NCBI GenBank assembly: GCA_023639215.1
Contig: CP097899.1
Span: forward strand, 3,840,001 to 3,904,000
Direction: 5' to 3'
Source of the DNA: Candidatus Pristimantibacillus lignocellulolyticus
GTDB lineage: Bacteria; Bacillota; Bacilli; Paenibacillales; Paenibacillaceae
Length of the DNA stretch: 64,000 bases
The translations under genes and the position numbers were made by a program. Of this stretch, positions 34,103-43,928 are shown in pieces; the stretch's first letter is position 1, and each line of letters starts with the position of its first letter. The notes beneath the pieces were generated by a model. The model ran no database searches. It was not told the DNA's origin and saw nothing but the letters and a program-made list of their open reading frames with translations.

Positions 34103-36133
34103 ATGAAGCTGAAAGAGCTCATTATTACTTGCGGTATCATAGGAATTATTCTCATGATGATCGTGCCAATCCCTACTTTGCTTATTGACTTTCTTCTAAT
34201 TGTGAATATTACGATATCACTTACGATCTTACTAGTTGCAATGAATACGAAATCTGCTCTTGATTTTTCTATTTTCCCAGCAATACTTTTAGTTACTACA
34301 ATATTTAGGCTTGCACTAAGTATTTCTACAACAAGAAGTATTCTATCTACAGCAGAGGGCGGAGAAGTAATTGAAACATTTGGTCAATGGGTAGGTGGCG
34401 GAGACGTAATTATCGGCTTTGTCGTCTTCTTAATTCTAGTAGTTGTTCAATTCATTGTTATTACTAAAGGTTCTGAGCGGGTTGCAGAGGTAGCTGCAAG
34501 ATTTACACTAGATGCAATGCCTGGTAAGCAGATGAGTATTGACGCTGACTTGAACTCAGGAATTATCAATGAATTTGAAGCAAAAGAACGTCGTTCTAAA
34601 ATTGAAAGAGAATCTAATTTCTTCGGAGCTATGGATGGTGCAAGTAAGTTCATTAAAGGTGATGCGATTGCGACGATTGTAATGATGATTATCAATCTAA
34701 TTGGCGGATTTATTATTGGTATGGTGAACTGGGATCTATCTTTCGCTGAATCACTTAATAAGTTTACGATCTTAACGATTGGTGATGGTCTAGTTGCACA
34801 AATTCCAGCATTATTAATCTCAACTGCATCTGGTCTTATTGTCACTCGTTCTGCTTCTGATGGAAACTTAGCAGAGGATATTACTGCTCAGTTGTTCAAG
34901 TATCCAAAATTACTTTATGTTGCTGCTGGTACAATTGCTGTGCTTGGATTAACTCCGATTGGTCCTCTTCGTACATGGCCGTTTGCAATTGGAATAGCAA
35001 TTGCTGCTTATCTAATTCAAACTTCGCAAACGAAGAAAGCAGCACAAGATGAATTACTTGTAGAAGAACAACAGATCGAAGAGGTAAGAAGTCCAGAAAG
35101 TGTCATTAGTTTACTTCAAGTTGATCCGATCGAGTTTGAATTTGGTTATGGATTAATTCCACTAGCTGATACTCAACAAGGCGGAGACTTGTTAGATCGA
35201 ATTATTATGATCCGGAGACAATGTGCGCTTGAATTAGGTTTAGTTGTCCCAGTTATTCGCATAAGGGATAACATTCAACTTAAGCCCAATGAATACGTGA
35301 TAAAGATCAAAGGAAATACAGTTGCTCGCGGAGAGTTATTATTGAATCACTATTTAGCAATGAGTCCTGGATTTGAAGATGATTCGATTCATGGAATTGA
35401 GACAACGGAGCCAGCATTTGGCTTACCAGCAATATGGATTGATGAAATGACTAAAGAACGAGCTGAATTAGCAGGATACACAGTTGTTGATCCTCCATCA
35501 GTTGTTGCTACTCATCTAACAGAGATCGTTAAGCGCCATGCACATGAATTACTTGGTCGTCAAGAAACGAAAGCACTTGTTGAAAATGTTAAGTCGAGTT
35601 ATCCTGCACTTGTAGATGAACTTATACCTGCCGTAATGTCTCTTGGTGATGTTCAAAAAGTATTAACGAAATTATTGCAGGAAAAAGTATCGATTCGCGA
35701 CCTTGTTACGATATTTGAAACGTTAGCAGACTATGGTCAATATTCTAAAGATACAGACATATTAACAGAATATGTTCGTCAATCATTATCTCGACAAATT
35801 ACGTTACAATATTCAACTGAAGGCCAATCGTTACGTGTCATTACTGTAGGTGCACAACTTGAGAAGAAACTTATTGATTCTGTTCAACAGAATGATCAAG
35901 GTAGTTACGTTTCACTTGATCCAGTTTCATCGCAACAAATTTATCAAAGATTAACAGAACAAGTAAATCGCTTGTTGCAATCTGGTCAGCAACCTATCGT
36001 ACTTACTTCACCTACGATTCGAATGTATTTACGTCAAGTTGTTGCACGTACTTTGCAAGATATTCCAATTTTATCTTATAGTGAATTGGAGCCAAATGTA
36101 GAAGTTCAAAGCGTTGGGGTGGTTAATCTATGA
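34103..36133 (+). CDS. flhA: Flagellar type III export apparatus protein FlhA
   Basis: FlhA forms the nonameric export gate ring that docks cargo-chaperone pairs. The 676-residue protein has eight membrane spans in the first 310 residues, with the conserved FHIPEP-type loop (RFTLDAMPGKQMSIDADLNSG ... RRSKIERESNFFGAMDGASKFIKGDAIA). A large cytoplasmic domain follows. ATG 34103 follows AGGGGGTGGG. The 3' end overlaps flhF by four bases. Confidence 0.97.
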   Translation: MKLKELIITCGIIGIILMMIVPIPTLLIDFLLIVNITISLTILLVAMNTKSALDFSIFPAILLVTTIFRLALSISTTRSILSTAEGGEVIETFGQWVGGGDVIIGFVVFLILVVVQFIVITKGSERVAEVAARFTLDAMPGKQMSIDADLNSGIINEFEAKERRSKIERESNFFGAMDGASKFIKGDAIATIVMMIINLIGGFIIGMVNWDLSFAESLNKFTILTIGDGLVAQIPALLISTASGLIVTRSASDGNLAEDITAQLFKYPKLLYVAAGTIAVLGLTPIGPLRTWPFAIGIAIAAYLIQTSQTKKAAQDELLVEEQQIEEVRSPESVISLLQVDPIEFEFGYGLIPLADTQQGGDLLDRIIMIRRQCALELGLVVPVIRIRDNIQLKPNEYVIKIKGNTVARGELLLNHYLAMSPGFEDDSIHGIETTEPAFGLPAIWIDEMTKERAELAGYTVVDPPSVVATHLTEIVKRHAHELLGRQETKALVENVKSSYPALVDELIPAVMSLGDVQKVLTKLLQEKVSIRDLVTIFETLADYGQYSKDTDILTEYVRQSLSRQITLQYSTEGQSLRVITVGAQLEKKLIDSVQQNDQGSYVSLDPVSSQQIYQRLTEQVNRLLQSGQQPIVLTSPTIRMYLRQVVARTLQDIPILSYSELEPNVEVQSVGVVNL

Positions 36134-37554
36134 GGGTAAAACGTTATGTAGTAGATACTTTACCTGATGCTGTCTCACTTATCCGTGATGAGATGGGGAA
36201 TGACGCAGTCATTTTAGAAACGAAAGATATTAAAATCGGTGGATTTCTAGGGATGTTTAAGAAGCGTAAAATAGAAGTCATGGCAGCAGTTGAGCCGAGT
36301 GTGCAAAAAAAACCGAAAAAAATTACTAGTGATCAAGTGGATTATGTAGTTGATCAAATTTTAAAAGCAAGCCAACGTAATAAGGAGACTAAAATTGAGG
36401 AAGATGATGTTCGCACATCTTCTTCAATTGTTACTCCATCAAAAGCTCATGAGTCTTTAGTAGTACCAAACGGTTCATCGTTTGCATCCAAATTATATGG
36501 TGGATCCTCTCAAATTGATACTCATGTAGAGCGAGAAGCTACAAACTCATCGGTACGTGAGAACTCATTATCTGGTAAATCTGCTGTTGCTACTGAAGTA
36601 CTAGAAAAGTCTGATGTGCTACCATTTCCTGATCAGGAACAAGTGAAAGCACAGTCTAATAATTTTTCAAAGACAGAGCTTTTCATTGTAAACGAACTGA
36701 AAAGTCTACGTCATGAAATGCAACGATTATCATCAAAATCTACTGTAACAATCTCATTATCTCCTGCCGTCGAAGCGATTAAGCAAAGATTAGCAGAACA
36801 AGAAATATTCGAGCAGTGGATTGAAGTAATAAGCGATGAATTGTATGAACTAGAACTTAAAAATAATGAGTTACTATCTACGGATGCCGTTTGGGATTTT
36901 TCAAAACAAAAATTTCTTGAATGGCTTTCTCCGTATCAAGCAGCAGAAATTAATACTAACTCGAGAGTTGTCCAATTTGTTGGTCCAACAGGAGTAGGTA
37001 AGACAACGACAATAGCGAAACTATCTGCAAATTATTCTATTAAGGACGGGAAGAAGATCGGATTAATTACAGCTGATACTTACCGTATTGCAGCCGTTGA
37101 GCAATTAAGAACGTATGCTAACATATTAAATATTCCTTTAGAAGTGGTATTTTCTCCTTTAGATTTACATCGTGCGTTTGCGCAATTAGAAACAGCCGAA
37201 CTTATTTTTATGGATACTGCTGGACGTAACTTTAAGAGTGATATTCATGTTTCAGAAGTGAATAGTTTACTTCAAACAGATGAAATAAGTGAAGCCATTC
37301 TTGTTCTCAGTCTAACGAGCAGAACACAAGATATGAATGTTGTCGCAGAAAAATTCAGTAAATATGGCGTGAGAAAAGTTGTATTCACGAAACTTGATGA
37401 AGCCAATGTTTACGGTTCTATCTTTAATATGATTATGATGTATGGCTTACAACCATTATTCGTAACAAGTGGACAGAATGTACCTGATGATATTGAAGCG
37501 TTTTCAATTGAAGGTTATATAGAACAATTGCTAGGAGATCCACATCATGAATGA
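36130..37554 (+). CDS. flhF: Flagellar placement GTPase FlhF
   Basis: FlhF is an SRP-type GTPase that sets flagellar position and number. The 474 residues have an N-terminal B domain (MRVKRYVVDTLPDAVSLIRDEMGNDAVIL), a long Ser-rich variable region (about 60-180), an N-domain, and the G-domain with GPTGVGKT at 285-292, DTYRIAAVEQLRTYA, and DTAGRN. ATG overlaps the flhA stop. flhG begins inside its 3' end. Confidence 0.95.
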   Translation: MRVKRYVVDTLPDAVSLIRDEMGNDAVILETKDIKIGGFLGMFKKRKIEVMAAVEPSVQKKPKKITSDQVDYVVDQILKASQRNKETKIEEDDVRTSSSIVTPSKAHESLVVPNGSSFASKLYGGSSQIDTHVEREATNSSVRENSLSGKSAVATEVLEKSDVLPFPDQEQVKAQSNNFSKTELFIVNELKSLRHEMQRLSSKSTVTISLSPAVEAIKQRLAEQEIFEQWIEVISDELYELELKNNELLSTDAVWDFSKQKFLEWLSPYQAAEINTNSRVVQFVGPTGVGKTTTIAKLSANYSIKDGKKIGLITADTYRIAAVEQLRTYANILNIPLEVVFSPLDLHRAFAQLETAELIFMDTAGRNFKSDIHVSEVNSLLQTDEISEAILVLSLTSRTQDMNVVAEKFSKYGVRKVVFTKLDEANVYGSIFNMIMMYGLQPLFVTSGQNVPDDIEAFSIEGYIEQLLGDPHHE

Positions 37555-38413
37555 TCAAGCGGAAGCTTTACGACAATTAGTAAAGCAGCATTCCGATACG
37601 CAAAATCAGAAGGAAACGAGATTCCTTTCTGTAACTAGTGGAAAAGGTGGAGTTGGTAAATCTAATTTCAGCTTAAATTTCAGCCTAGCCTTGCAACGGC
37701 TAGGAATGAAAGTTTTGGTACTAGATGCGGATATTGGAATGGCAAATATCGACGTGCTTATGGGTACGTCCTCTAAGTATAATTTATACCACTTAATAAA
37801 AAATGAAAAAACAATATGGGATATTATTAGTATAGGACCTGAAGGCTTACATTATATAGCAGGCGGTTCAGGATTATTAGATTTAGTAAGATTAACAGAA
37901 CAAGAAATTGATCGTTTTGGTCGAGAAATATTAAAACTGCAAGGTCAGTATGATTATATTATTTTTGATACTGGAGCAGGTCTTTCGAAAGAAACAGCAC
38001 AATTTATTACATCATCAGATGAAACGATTGTTGTTACAACTCCTGAGCCTACTTCCATAACTGATGCATATGCTTTAATTAAGATGGTTAACTCATTAGA
38101 TTCAGATGTTAATTTCCGACTTGTTGTTAATCGTTCAACTGATCGACAAGAAGGTGAAACAACAGCCAATAATATTAGTAATGTTACGAAGCGATTTCTT
38201 AATATTGAGTTACCCGTACTAGGTTACATTTCAGATGATGTGCATGTTTCGAAATCGGTTAAGAAACAAATGCCTTTGTTAATGTTATTTCCAGATTCCG
38301 AAGCCTCTAAGGGAATTATGTTAATAGCTAAAGATTTTTTGAATATACCACATAAAAGCAATTCTTCTGGTGTGAAAGGATTCTTACATAAACTATTTAG
38401 ACGTACTAGATAA
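37547..38413 (+). CDS. flhG: Flagellar number regulator FlhG (MinD-like ATPase)
   Basis: FlhG (YlxH) is a MinD/ParA-type ATPase that stimulates FlhF and helps C-ring assembly. The 288-residue protein carries the deviant Walker A SGKGGVGKS at 31-39, VLDADIGMANIDVLMG, and the switch IIFDTGAG. The N-terminus (DQAEALRQLVKQ) matches the FlhF-activating helix with its conserved DQA..LR pattern. The C-terminal basic helix (GFLHKLFRRTR) is a likely membrane-targeting helix. It overlaps flhF by eight bases. Confidence 0.94.
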   Translation: MNDQAEALRQLVKQHSDTQNQKETRFLSVTSGKGGVGKSNFSLNFSLALQRLGMKVLVLDADIGMANIDVLMGTSSKYNLYHLIKNEKTIWDIISIGPEGLHYIAGGSGLLDLVRLTEQEIDRFGREILKLQGQYDYIIFDTGAGLSKETAQFITSSDETIVVTTPEPTSITDAYALIKMVNSLDSDVNFRLVVNRSTDRQEGETTANNISNVTKRFLNIELPVLGYISDDVHVSKSVKKQMPLLMLFPDSEASKGIMLIAKDFLNIPHKSNSSGVKGFLHKLFRRTR

Positions 38414-38436
38414 TCCTTGAGAATGGAGGAACAGTT

Positions 38437-39714
38437 ATGGACCCTTATCGTGTATTAGTCGTTGATGATTCAGCGTTTATGCGTAAAATAATAACCGATC
38501 TGATCGAAAAAGACCCGCAATTTAAGGTTATCGGGACCGCTGTTAATGGTATTGAGGCTGTTTCAAGCGTAGAGAGTCTCAATCCAGATGTCATTACATT
38601 AGACCTAGAAATGCCACTTATGAATGGGATAGATGCTCTTCAACACATATTGAAGAAACATAAACTTCCTATCATCATGTTATCTGGAATTAGTGAAGCC
38701 AATACTCGTGATACAATAAAGGCTTTGCAATTTGGTGCATTTGATTTTATTAGGAAACCAACTAGTGTAGGTGCACAATCACAAGATATTAAATCTGTTG
38801 GAGATATGATACTGGAGAAGTTGAAAATTGCAGTTCTGACCCGCAGAAAATCAAATGTATTCAAATCAGAAATAGAAACAATACAGAAAAGTAATAAATT
38901 ATTGCAAAATCATACAGAAACCGCGTCAAATCTATTAAAAAATGATAAAATTGGAAATATACAATCTAGTAACTCACTTGCAACTAGTAAGTCGAATATA
39001 ATAGAAAACAAAACTAACACAATACCTAAAAAGATTATCTCTGAAAAACCGCTTAAACCAATATTGACACCTAATAAGAATATCAAAAATACAGGTGCAA
39101 ATGATGTGGTTGCACAGGTAAGTAAAAGGAATCAAGCAGTTACACAAATCGTCGCGATTGGAACATCAACTGGTGGTCCAAGAGCATTACACGAAGTAAT
39201 AAGTGCTCTACCTGGTAACTTAACAGCTCCTGTTGTCATCGTTCAGCATATGCCACCACGATTTACTAATTCATTGGCACAGAGACTTGACAGTTTTAGC
39301 GAACTTACGGTTATGGAAGCGAGTCAAGGTATTAAATTAGAAAATGGTAAAGCATATGTTGCTCCAGGTGGGTATCATATGGAAATTGTAAAGGTTAACC
39401 ATCATTACGAGATCAATCTTACTAGTGCACCAGCAAGAAATGGTCATAGGCCCTCTGTCGATACTTTATTTGATTCTTTACTTCCATTTGATGAACTAGA
39501 GAGACATATTGTCATTATGACTGGTATGGGTAGTGACGGTGCGCTTGGGATGAAGCAACTCGTTGAACATGGAGTTACTTCAACAATTGCTGAAGCAGAA
39601 GAAAGTTGTATAGTGTACGGCATGCCTAGATCAGCGGTAGAACTAGGCGTTGCGAATAAGGTGCTTCCATTGACACAAATTGCACCTGAAATTATTAATG
39701 TGGTAATGAGATAA
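38437..39714 (+). CDS. cheB: Chemotaxis response regulator and methylesterase CheB
   Basis: CheB demethylates chemoreceptors and so drives adaptation. The 425-residue protein has an N-terminal receiver with phosphoacceptor Asp56 (ITLDLEMPLMNG) and a C-terminal methylesterase with the catalytic Ser in IGTSTGGPRAL, His in VQHMPPRF and Asp in MGSDGALG. The linker between them (about 130-230) is unusually long and rich in Asn, Lys and Ser. GGAGGAAC precedes ATG 38437. cheR is not in this window. Confidence 0.96.
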   Translation: MDPYRVLVVDDSAFMRKIITDLIEKDPQFKVIGTAVNGIEAVSSVESLNPDVITLDLEMPLMNGIDALQHILKKHKLPIIMLSGISEANTRDTIKALQFGAFDFIRKPTSVGAQSQDIKSVGDMILEKLKIAVLTRRKSNVFKSEIETIQKSNKLLQNHTETASNLLKNDKIGNIQSSNSLATSKSNIIENKTNTIPKKIISEKPLKPILTPNKNIKNTGANDVVAQVSKRNQAVTQIVAIGTSTGGPRALHEVISALPGNLTAPVVIVQHMPPRFTNSLAQRLDSFSELTVMEASQGIKLENGKAYVAPGGYHMEIVKVNHHYEINLTSAPARNGHRPSVDTLFDSLLPFDELERHIVIMTGMGSDGALGMKQLVEHGVTSTIAEAEESCIVYGMPRSAVELGVANKVLPLTQIAPEIINVVMR

Positions 39715-39754
39715 GCTCCAAAGTGCGGTACAAACTAATAGGAGGTGTCATGTA

Positions 39755-41815
39755 ATGGATATGAATGCTTATTTATCAATGTTTATTGACGAATCGAATG
39801 ATCACCTGCAGGCGCTAAATGATAATTTGATGAGATTAGAGAATGATCCTGAGGATATCTCAATTGTCCAAGATATTTTCCGCTCTGCTCATACACTCAA
39901 AGGGATGTCTGCAACAATGGGGTATGAAGATCTCGCTTCGTTAACTCATGAGATGGAAAATGTCCTTGATCTGGTTCGGAACAATAAACTGAAAATGGAC
40001 AGTTTTATTTTTGACACTTTATTCAAAGGTTTAGATGCACTTGAAAAGATGGTGCAAGATATTGTAGAAGGTGGTACGGGTAAAGCTGACGTATCTGCAA
40101 TCGTGGCTGATCTTGTGAAAATTGTCAAAGGTGATTATGCAACTGATACATCTGCGACGGCTTCGGTTACTTCCGCATCAGGAAAAACGAACAATAGCGG
40201 TGGTATTTTAGACCAGTTTCAATCTTCAGTATTGAAGCAGTCTATTGAAAGTGGTCATCAAGTATTTTATGTAAAGGTTACGTTAACAGAGAGTTGTGTT
40301 CTGAAAGCAGCACGTTCATATATGGTATTTGATGTTTTAGAAAATTCAGGTGAGATCGTAAAATCTGAACCGTCTGTAGAAGAGTTAGAGCAAGAAAAGT
40401 TTGATAGATCATTCACAGTATTCACAATTTCACAAATAAGCTCAGATGAAATTGTATCTAAAATTAATAAGATATCAGAAATCGAGAGTGTGGAAGTATC
40501 CTTGTTAGATGAAGATTCGCTAGCAGCACTTTCATATTCTGATACACCTACAACTAAAAATTCTTTATCTGAGTCTACTGAATTAACTTCTAGTAAAGCT
40601 CCTTCTCCAGTAGCACAAGTAGATGAGAAGAAGAATGTAAAACAAGGTTCACAAGCTGCTGTTGCTAATCGTACAATCCGCGTTGATATTGAACGTTTAG
40701 ATTCCTTGATGAACTTATTTAGTGAAATGTTAATTGACCGTGTACGCTTGGAGCAATTAGCTAGTGAGATTAAGCGTAATGACTTGTCAGAAACGATAGA
40801 GCATATGGCTCGAGTTAGTTCTGACTTGCAAAATATTGTATTGAAATTAAGAATGGTTCCAGTGGATACGGTATTCAATCGTTTCCCTCGTATGATCCGT
40901 GATCTAGCTAAATCAATGGACAAAAAGATTGATCTAGTCATTACCGGTGCTGATACGGAGCTTGATCGTACTGTTATTGATGAAATTGGAGACCCGCTAG
41001 TCCATCTATTACGTAACTCCGTTGATCATGGTATTGAAACTACTAGTGAACGTATTGCAGCAGGTAAGTCTGAAACAGGGACTGTACACTTACGTGCATT
41101 CCATAGTGGGAATCATGTATTTATCGAAGTTGAGGAAGATGGTAAAGGCATTAACAAAGATAAAATATTGGAAAAAGCAATTAGTAAAGGAATTGTAAAA
41201 CCAGAAGACGCTAGTAAACTTTCTGATGACGAGATTCATATGCTGATTTTTGCAGCAGGGTTCAGTACTGCAGATGTCATTTCAGATATTTCAGGTCGCG
41301 GTGTAGGTCTTGATGTTGTTCGTACAAAAATTACTTCCCTTGGTGGTAATGTCGCGGTTACATCTGTCCAAGGAAAAGGAACTAAGTTTTCAGTACAGCT
41401 ACCTTTAACGCTTTCGATTATTTCGGCAATGCTTATTAAGCTAGGTGATGAAAAATATGCAGTTCCACTTAGCTCAATTGTGGAAACGGCGATCATTCCT
41501 AAATCTAGTATATTAAGTGTCCACGGTAACCCAATGATTAAGTTCAGAAATGCCGTGATTCCACTTATTTCTCTATCAAATCTGTTTGATTCTACTAGTT
41601 TCAATGAGCAACTAGAGGATGAGCATGAAATTATTGTTATCCATAAAGGTGAAAAATGGGCTGCAATTATTATTGACGAATTTATAGGTCAAAGTGAAAT
41701 TGTATTGAAGTCACTCGGCAAATATATGAAAAACATTTCAGGTATTTCAGGTGCTACTATTCTTGGTGATGGTCAAGTTGCACTTATTATTGATCCAAAC
41801 GCATTAATTAAATAA
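39755..41815 (+). CDS. cheA: Chemotaxis sensor histidine kinase CheA
   Basis: CheA phosphorylates CheY and CheB in response to receptors. The 686 residues are arranged as P1 with phosphoacceptor His46 (FRSAHTLKGMSATMGY), a P2 region (about 160-255), the P3 dimer helices (RTIRVDIERLDSLMNLFSEMLIDRVRL), the P4 ATPase (HLLRNSVDHGIE; SGRGVGLDVVRTKI), and a C-terminal CheW-like P5 domain. AGGAGGTG lies before ATG 39755. Confidence 0.97.
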   Translation: MDMNAYLSMFIDESNDHLQALNDNLMRLENDPEDISIVQDIFRSAHTLKGMSATMGYEDLASLTHEMENVLDLVRNNKLKMDSFIFDTLFKGLDALEKMVQDIVEGGTGKADVSAIVADLVKIVKGDYATDTSATASVTSASGKTNNSGGILDQFQSSVLKQSIESGHQVFYVKVTLTESCVLKAARSYMVFDVLENSGEIVKSEPSVEELEQEKFDRSFTVFTISQISSDEIVSKINKISEIESVEVSLLDEDSLAALSYSDTPTTKNSLSESTELTSSKAPSPVAQVDEKKNVKQGSQAAVANRTIRVDIERLDSLMNLFSEMLIDRVRLEQLASEIKRNDLSETIEHMARVSSDLQNIVLKLRMVPVDTVFNRFPRMIRDLAKSMDKKIDLVITGADTELDRTVIDEIGDPLVHLLRNSVDHGIETTSERIAAGKSETGTVHLRAFHSGNHVFIEVEEDGKGINKDKILEKAISKGIVKPEDASKLSDDEIHMLIFAAGFSTADVISDISGRGVGLDVVRTKITSLGGNVAVTSVQGKGTKFSVQLPLTLSIISAMLIKLGDEKYAVPLSSIVETAIIPKSSILSVHGNPMIKFRNAVIPLISLSNLFDSTSFNEQLEDEHEIIVIHKGEKWAAIIIDEFIGQSEIVLKSLGKYMKNISGISGATILGDGQVALIIDPNALIK

Positions 41816-41890
41816 GCATTTACTTCCGATGCTACTTTTCATTCCTGAGAAGTGCTTCGAGAATTATGAAAAGTTTTAGGAGGGGTTAGT

Positions 41891-42352
41891 ATGGCTGAGG
41901 AATTGAAAGTAATTGTATTTGGTCTAGGTAATGAAGAGTATGGAATTGAGGTAGACAAAGTAAAAACTATTGAAAGAATGTCTCCAATCACTAGAGTTCC
42001 GAAAACACCTTCATTCATTAAAGGCGTAATTAATTTACGTGGAATTGTTGTTCCAGTTCTTAACTTAAGTGGTCGTTTCAACCTTCCAGAAACGGAAGCT
42101 ACAGAACATACTCGTATTATTGTAGTTGTTGTTAATGATATGGAAGTTGGATTTATTGTAGATGCTGCCAACGACGTTATTGATATTGATACTTCGACAA
42201 TTGATTCTCCACCAGAAATTGTTGGAGGTATTCAAGCTAAATACTTAGATGGAATTGCAAAAATAGGTGAAGATAGACTGCTTATTATGTTGAATCTAAC
42301 CGAAGTTTTGAATCGTTCAGAGCTTGTACAACTCGAACAGATAGAGGTGTAA
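41891..42352 (+). CDS. cheW: Chemotaxis coupling protein CheW
   Basis: CheW links receptors to CheA. The 153-residue protein is a single CheW-like SH3-type domain: FGLGNEEYGIEVDKVKTIERMSPITRVPKTPSFIKGVINLRGIVVPVLNL is the conserved N-terminal half. AGGAGGGG precedes ATG 41891. It follows cheA by 75 bases and is four bases upstream of cheC. Confidence 0.96.
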   Translation: MAEELKVIVFGLGNEEYGIEVDKVKTIERMSPITRVPKTPSFIKGVINLRGIVVPVLNLSGRFNLPETEATEHTRIIVVVVNDMEVGFIVDAANDVIDIDTSTIDSPPEIVGGIQAKYLDGIAKIGEDRLLIMLNLTEVLNRSELVQLEQIEV

Positions 42353-42355
42353 TCA

Positions 42356-42976
42356 TTGACAAATTTCAACCGGTTTGAAGCGTTTGAACTTGATGTATTG
42401 AAGGAAGTAGGCAATATAGGAGCAGGTAATGCGGCTACAGCCTTGTCTACGTTATTGAACAAGCCGGTAGATATGTCGGTTCCAAGTGTAAGGCTCATGC
42501 CTTTTGAAGAAATAGCTGAACGTGTGGGCGGCTCCGAACAAGTTGTAGTTGCTGTGTTTTTACGTGTTGAAGGTGATGTTCCTAGTAATATGTTCTTTAT
42601 TATTCAAGAGGAATATGCGCAGCAATTAATGAAACAACTTATACCACTTCAGCATGTTGATGATGGTATATATTCTGAAATGGAGTTATCAGTTTTATGC
42701 GAAATTGGTAATATTCTTGCAGGCTCTTATTTATCATCGTTGGCAGATTTCACAAAACTAGCTATGATGCCATCCGTTCCGATTGTTGCTCATGATATGG
42801 CTGGTGCTATTTTAAGTTATGGCATTATGCATTATGGACAAATGGGTGACTCTGCATTATTGATCGAAACGAAATTTATTGAAGATTGCAATACAATCGA
42901 AGGCCAATTCTTTCTCATTCCAGATCCAGATTCATTCCAAAAAATCTTTCAAGCTCTAGGGGTAGGTAGTCCATGA
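42356..42976 (+). CDS. cheC: CheY-P phosphatase CheC
   Basis: CheC dephosphorylates CheY-P and is stimulated by CheD. The 206 residues carry both phosphatase helices with the E-x2-N pattern: LKEVGNIGAGNAATALSTLL and LCEIGNILAGSYLSSLADF. It starts at TTG 42356, just after the cheW stop; the ribosome-binding site (AGAGGTG) is in the end of cheW. The stop overlaps the start of cheD, matching their joint action. Confidence 0.95.
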   Translation: MTNFNRFEAFELDVLKEVGNIGAGNAATALSTLLNKPVDMSVPSVRLMPFEEIAERVGGSEQVVVAVFLRVEGDVPSNMFFIIQEEYAQQLMKQLIPLQHVDDGIYSEMELSVLCEIGNILAGSYLSSLADFTKLAMMPSVPIVAHDMAGAILSYGIMHYGQMGDSALLIETKFIEDCNTIEGQFFLIPDPDSFQKIFQALGVGSP

Positions 42977-43467
42977 TAAGCGATAAACTAATCAAAGTCG
43001 GTATGGCAGATTTGAATATCGCTAGCAATGGTGAGGTGTTAAAAACAACTGGATTAGGTTCATGTGTAGGATTAACCCTTTATGATCCGAGAAAGCATCT
43101 TGCCGGTATGGCACATGTTATGTTGCCATCTTCAAGTATTGCTAGAGAAAATCCAATCAACCTTGCAAAGTATTCGGATACAGCAATTCCTAGATTAATT
43201 GAGAGATTATTAGAACAAGGTGCAAGTATGAGCTCGCTTCAAGCGAAAATGGCTGGAGGCTCTCAAATGTTCAACTTACCTGGACAGAACGATACATTAA
43301 GAATTGGCCCTCGTAATGTCGAATCATGTTTAATGTTACTAGAGGAATATAAAATTCCATTACTGGCACAAGATACAGGTGGTAATTATGGCCGCACGAT
43401 CGAAATTAGTAGTGATAGTGGTATTCTATCCATTCGTAGTGTCCAATTTGGAACAAAGGAGCTTTAA
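42973..43467 (+). CDS. cheD: Chemoreceptor glutamine deamidase CheD
   Basis: CheD deamidates receptor glutamines and forms a feedback complex with CheC. The 164-residue protein has catalytic Cys31 (TTGLGSCVGLTLYD) and His48 (GMAHVMLP). The conserved KMAGGSQMF and DTGGNYGRTIEI segments are present. ATG overlaps the cheC stop by four bases. An unrecognised membrane protein gene follows directly, unlike in B. subtilis, where sigD is next. Confidence 0.95.
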   Translation: MISDKLIKVGMADLNIASNGEVLKTTGLGSCVGLTLYDPRKHLAGMAHVMLPSSSIARENPINLAKYSDTAIPRLIERLLEQGASMSSLQAKMAGGSQMFNLPGQNDTLRIGPRNVESCLMLLEEYKIPLLAQDTGGNYGRTIEISSDSGILSIRSVQFGTKEL

Positions 43468-43468
43468 A

Positions 43469-43924
43469 ATGTTTGGTACATGGCGTTGGAATCTCAGTTT
43501 TGGGGTATTTGGTTTTCTCTTGATCATGCTTTTCTCTCTAACAAATAATCCACTTATCACATCTCTTATTAGAGGTACCTATGCTTTAATAACTTTTTTT
43601 CTACTAGCTTATCCTGTGCGTTTTGTATGTGGTGTGATCATAAATCCCAATCAGGGAAAAGAGAATGCATTGCAAGAGGATGCTGATCAGTCGCTTAAAG
43701 GGACAACCGTCAATTTAGTGACACCTGATGAAGATGAAGATTTGAATGAAGTTTTGAGAGCACAAATGACACAAACAAAAACGTCTACTCCAAACGATGA
43801 AGTTACAGACACTCAAGATCTGAGCCAACAATTTCAACCATTGAAACCAACTCAGCTTGTAAATACTGACAAAATGGAATCTGAGGAATTGACAAAAGTA
43901 ATACGTCATCTAACAGGAGAGTGA
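43469..43924 (+). CDS. Unrecognised membrane protein between cheD and sigD
   Basis: This protein of about 151 residues has no family I recognise. It starts at ATG 43469 after AAGGAG; the frame is open upstream inside cheD, but that part is a shadow. Two hydrophobic helices (about 10-27, FGVFGFLLIMLFSL, and 35-58, LIRGTYALITFFLLAYPVRFVCG) are followed by an acidic, Thr/Gln-rich cytoplasmic tail of some 90 residues. It is two bases after cheD and four before sigD, so it is certainly co-transcribed with motility genes. A role in flagella or SigD control is only inferred from position. Confidence 0.75.
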   Translation: MFGTWRWNLSFGVFGFLLIMLFSLTNNPLITSLIRGTYALITFFLLAYPVRFVCGVIINPNQGKENALQEDADQSLKGTTVNLVTPDEDEDLNEVLRAQMTQTKTSTPNDEVTDTQDLSQQFQPLKPTQLVNTDKMESEELTKVIRHLTGE

Positions 43925-43928
43925 TTCG

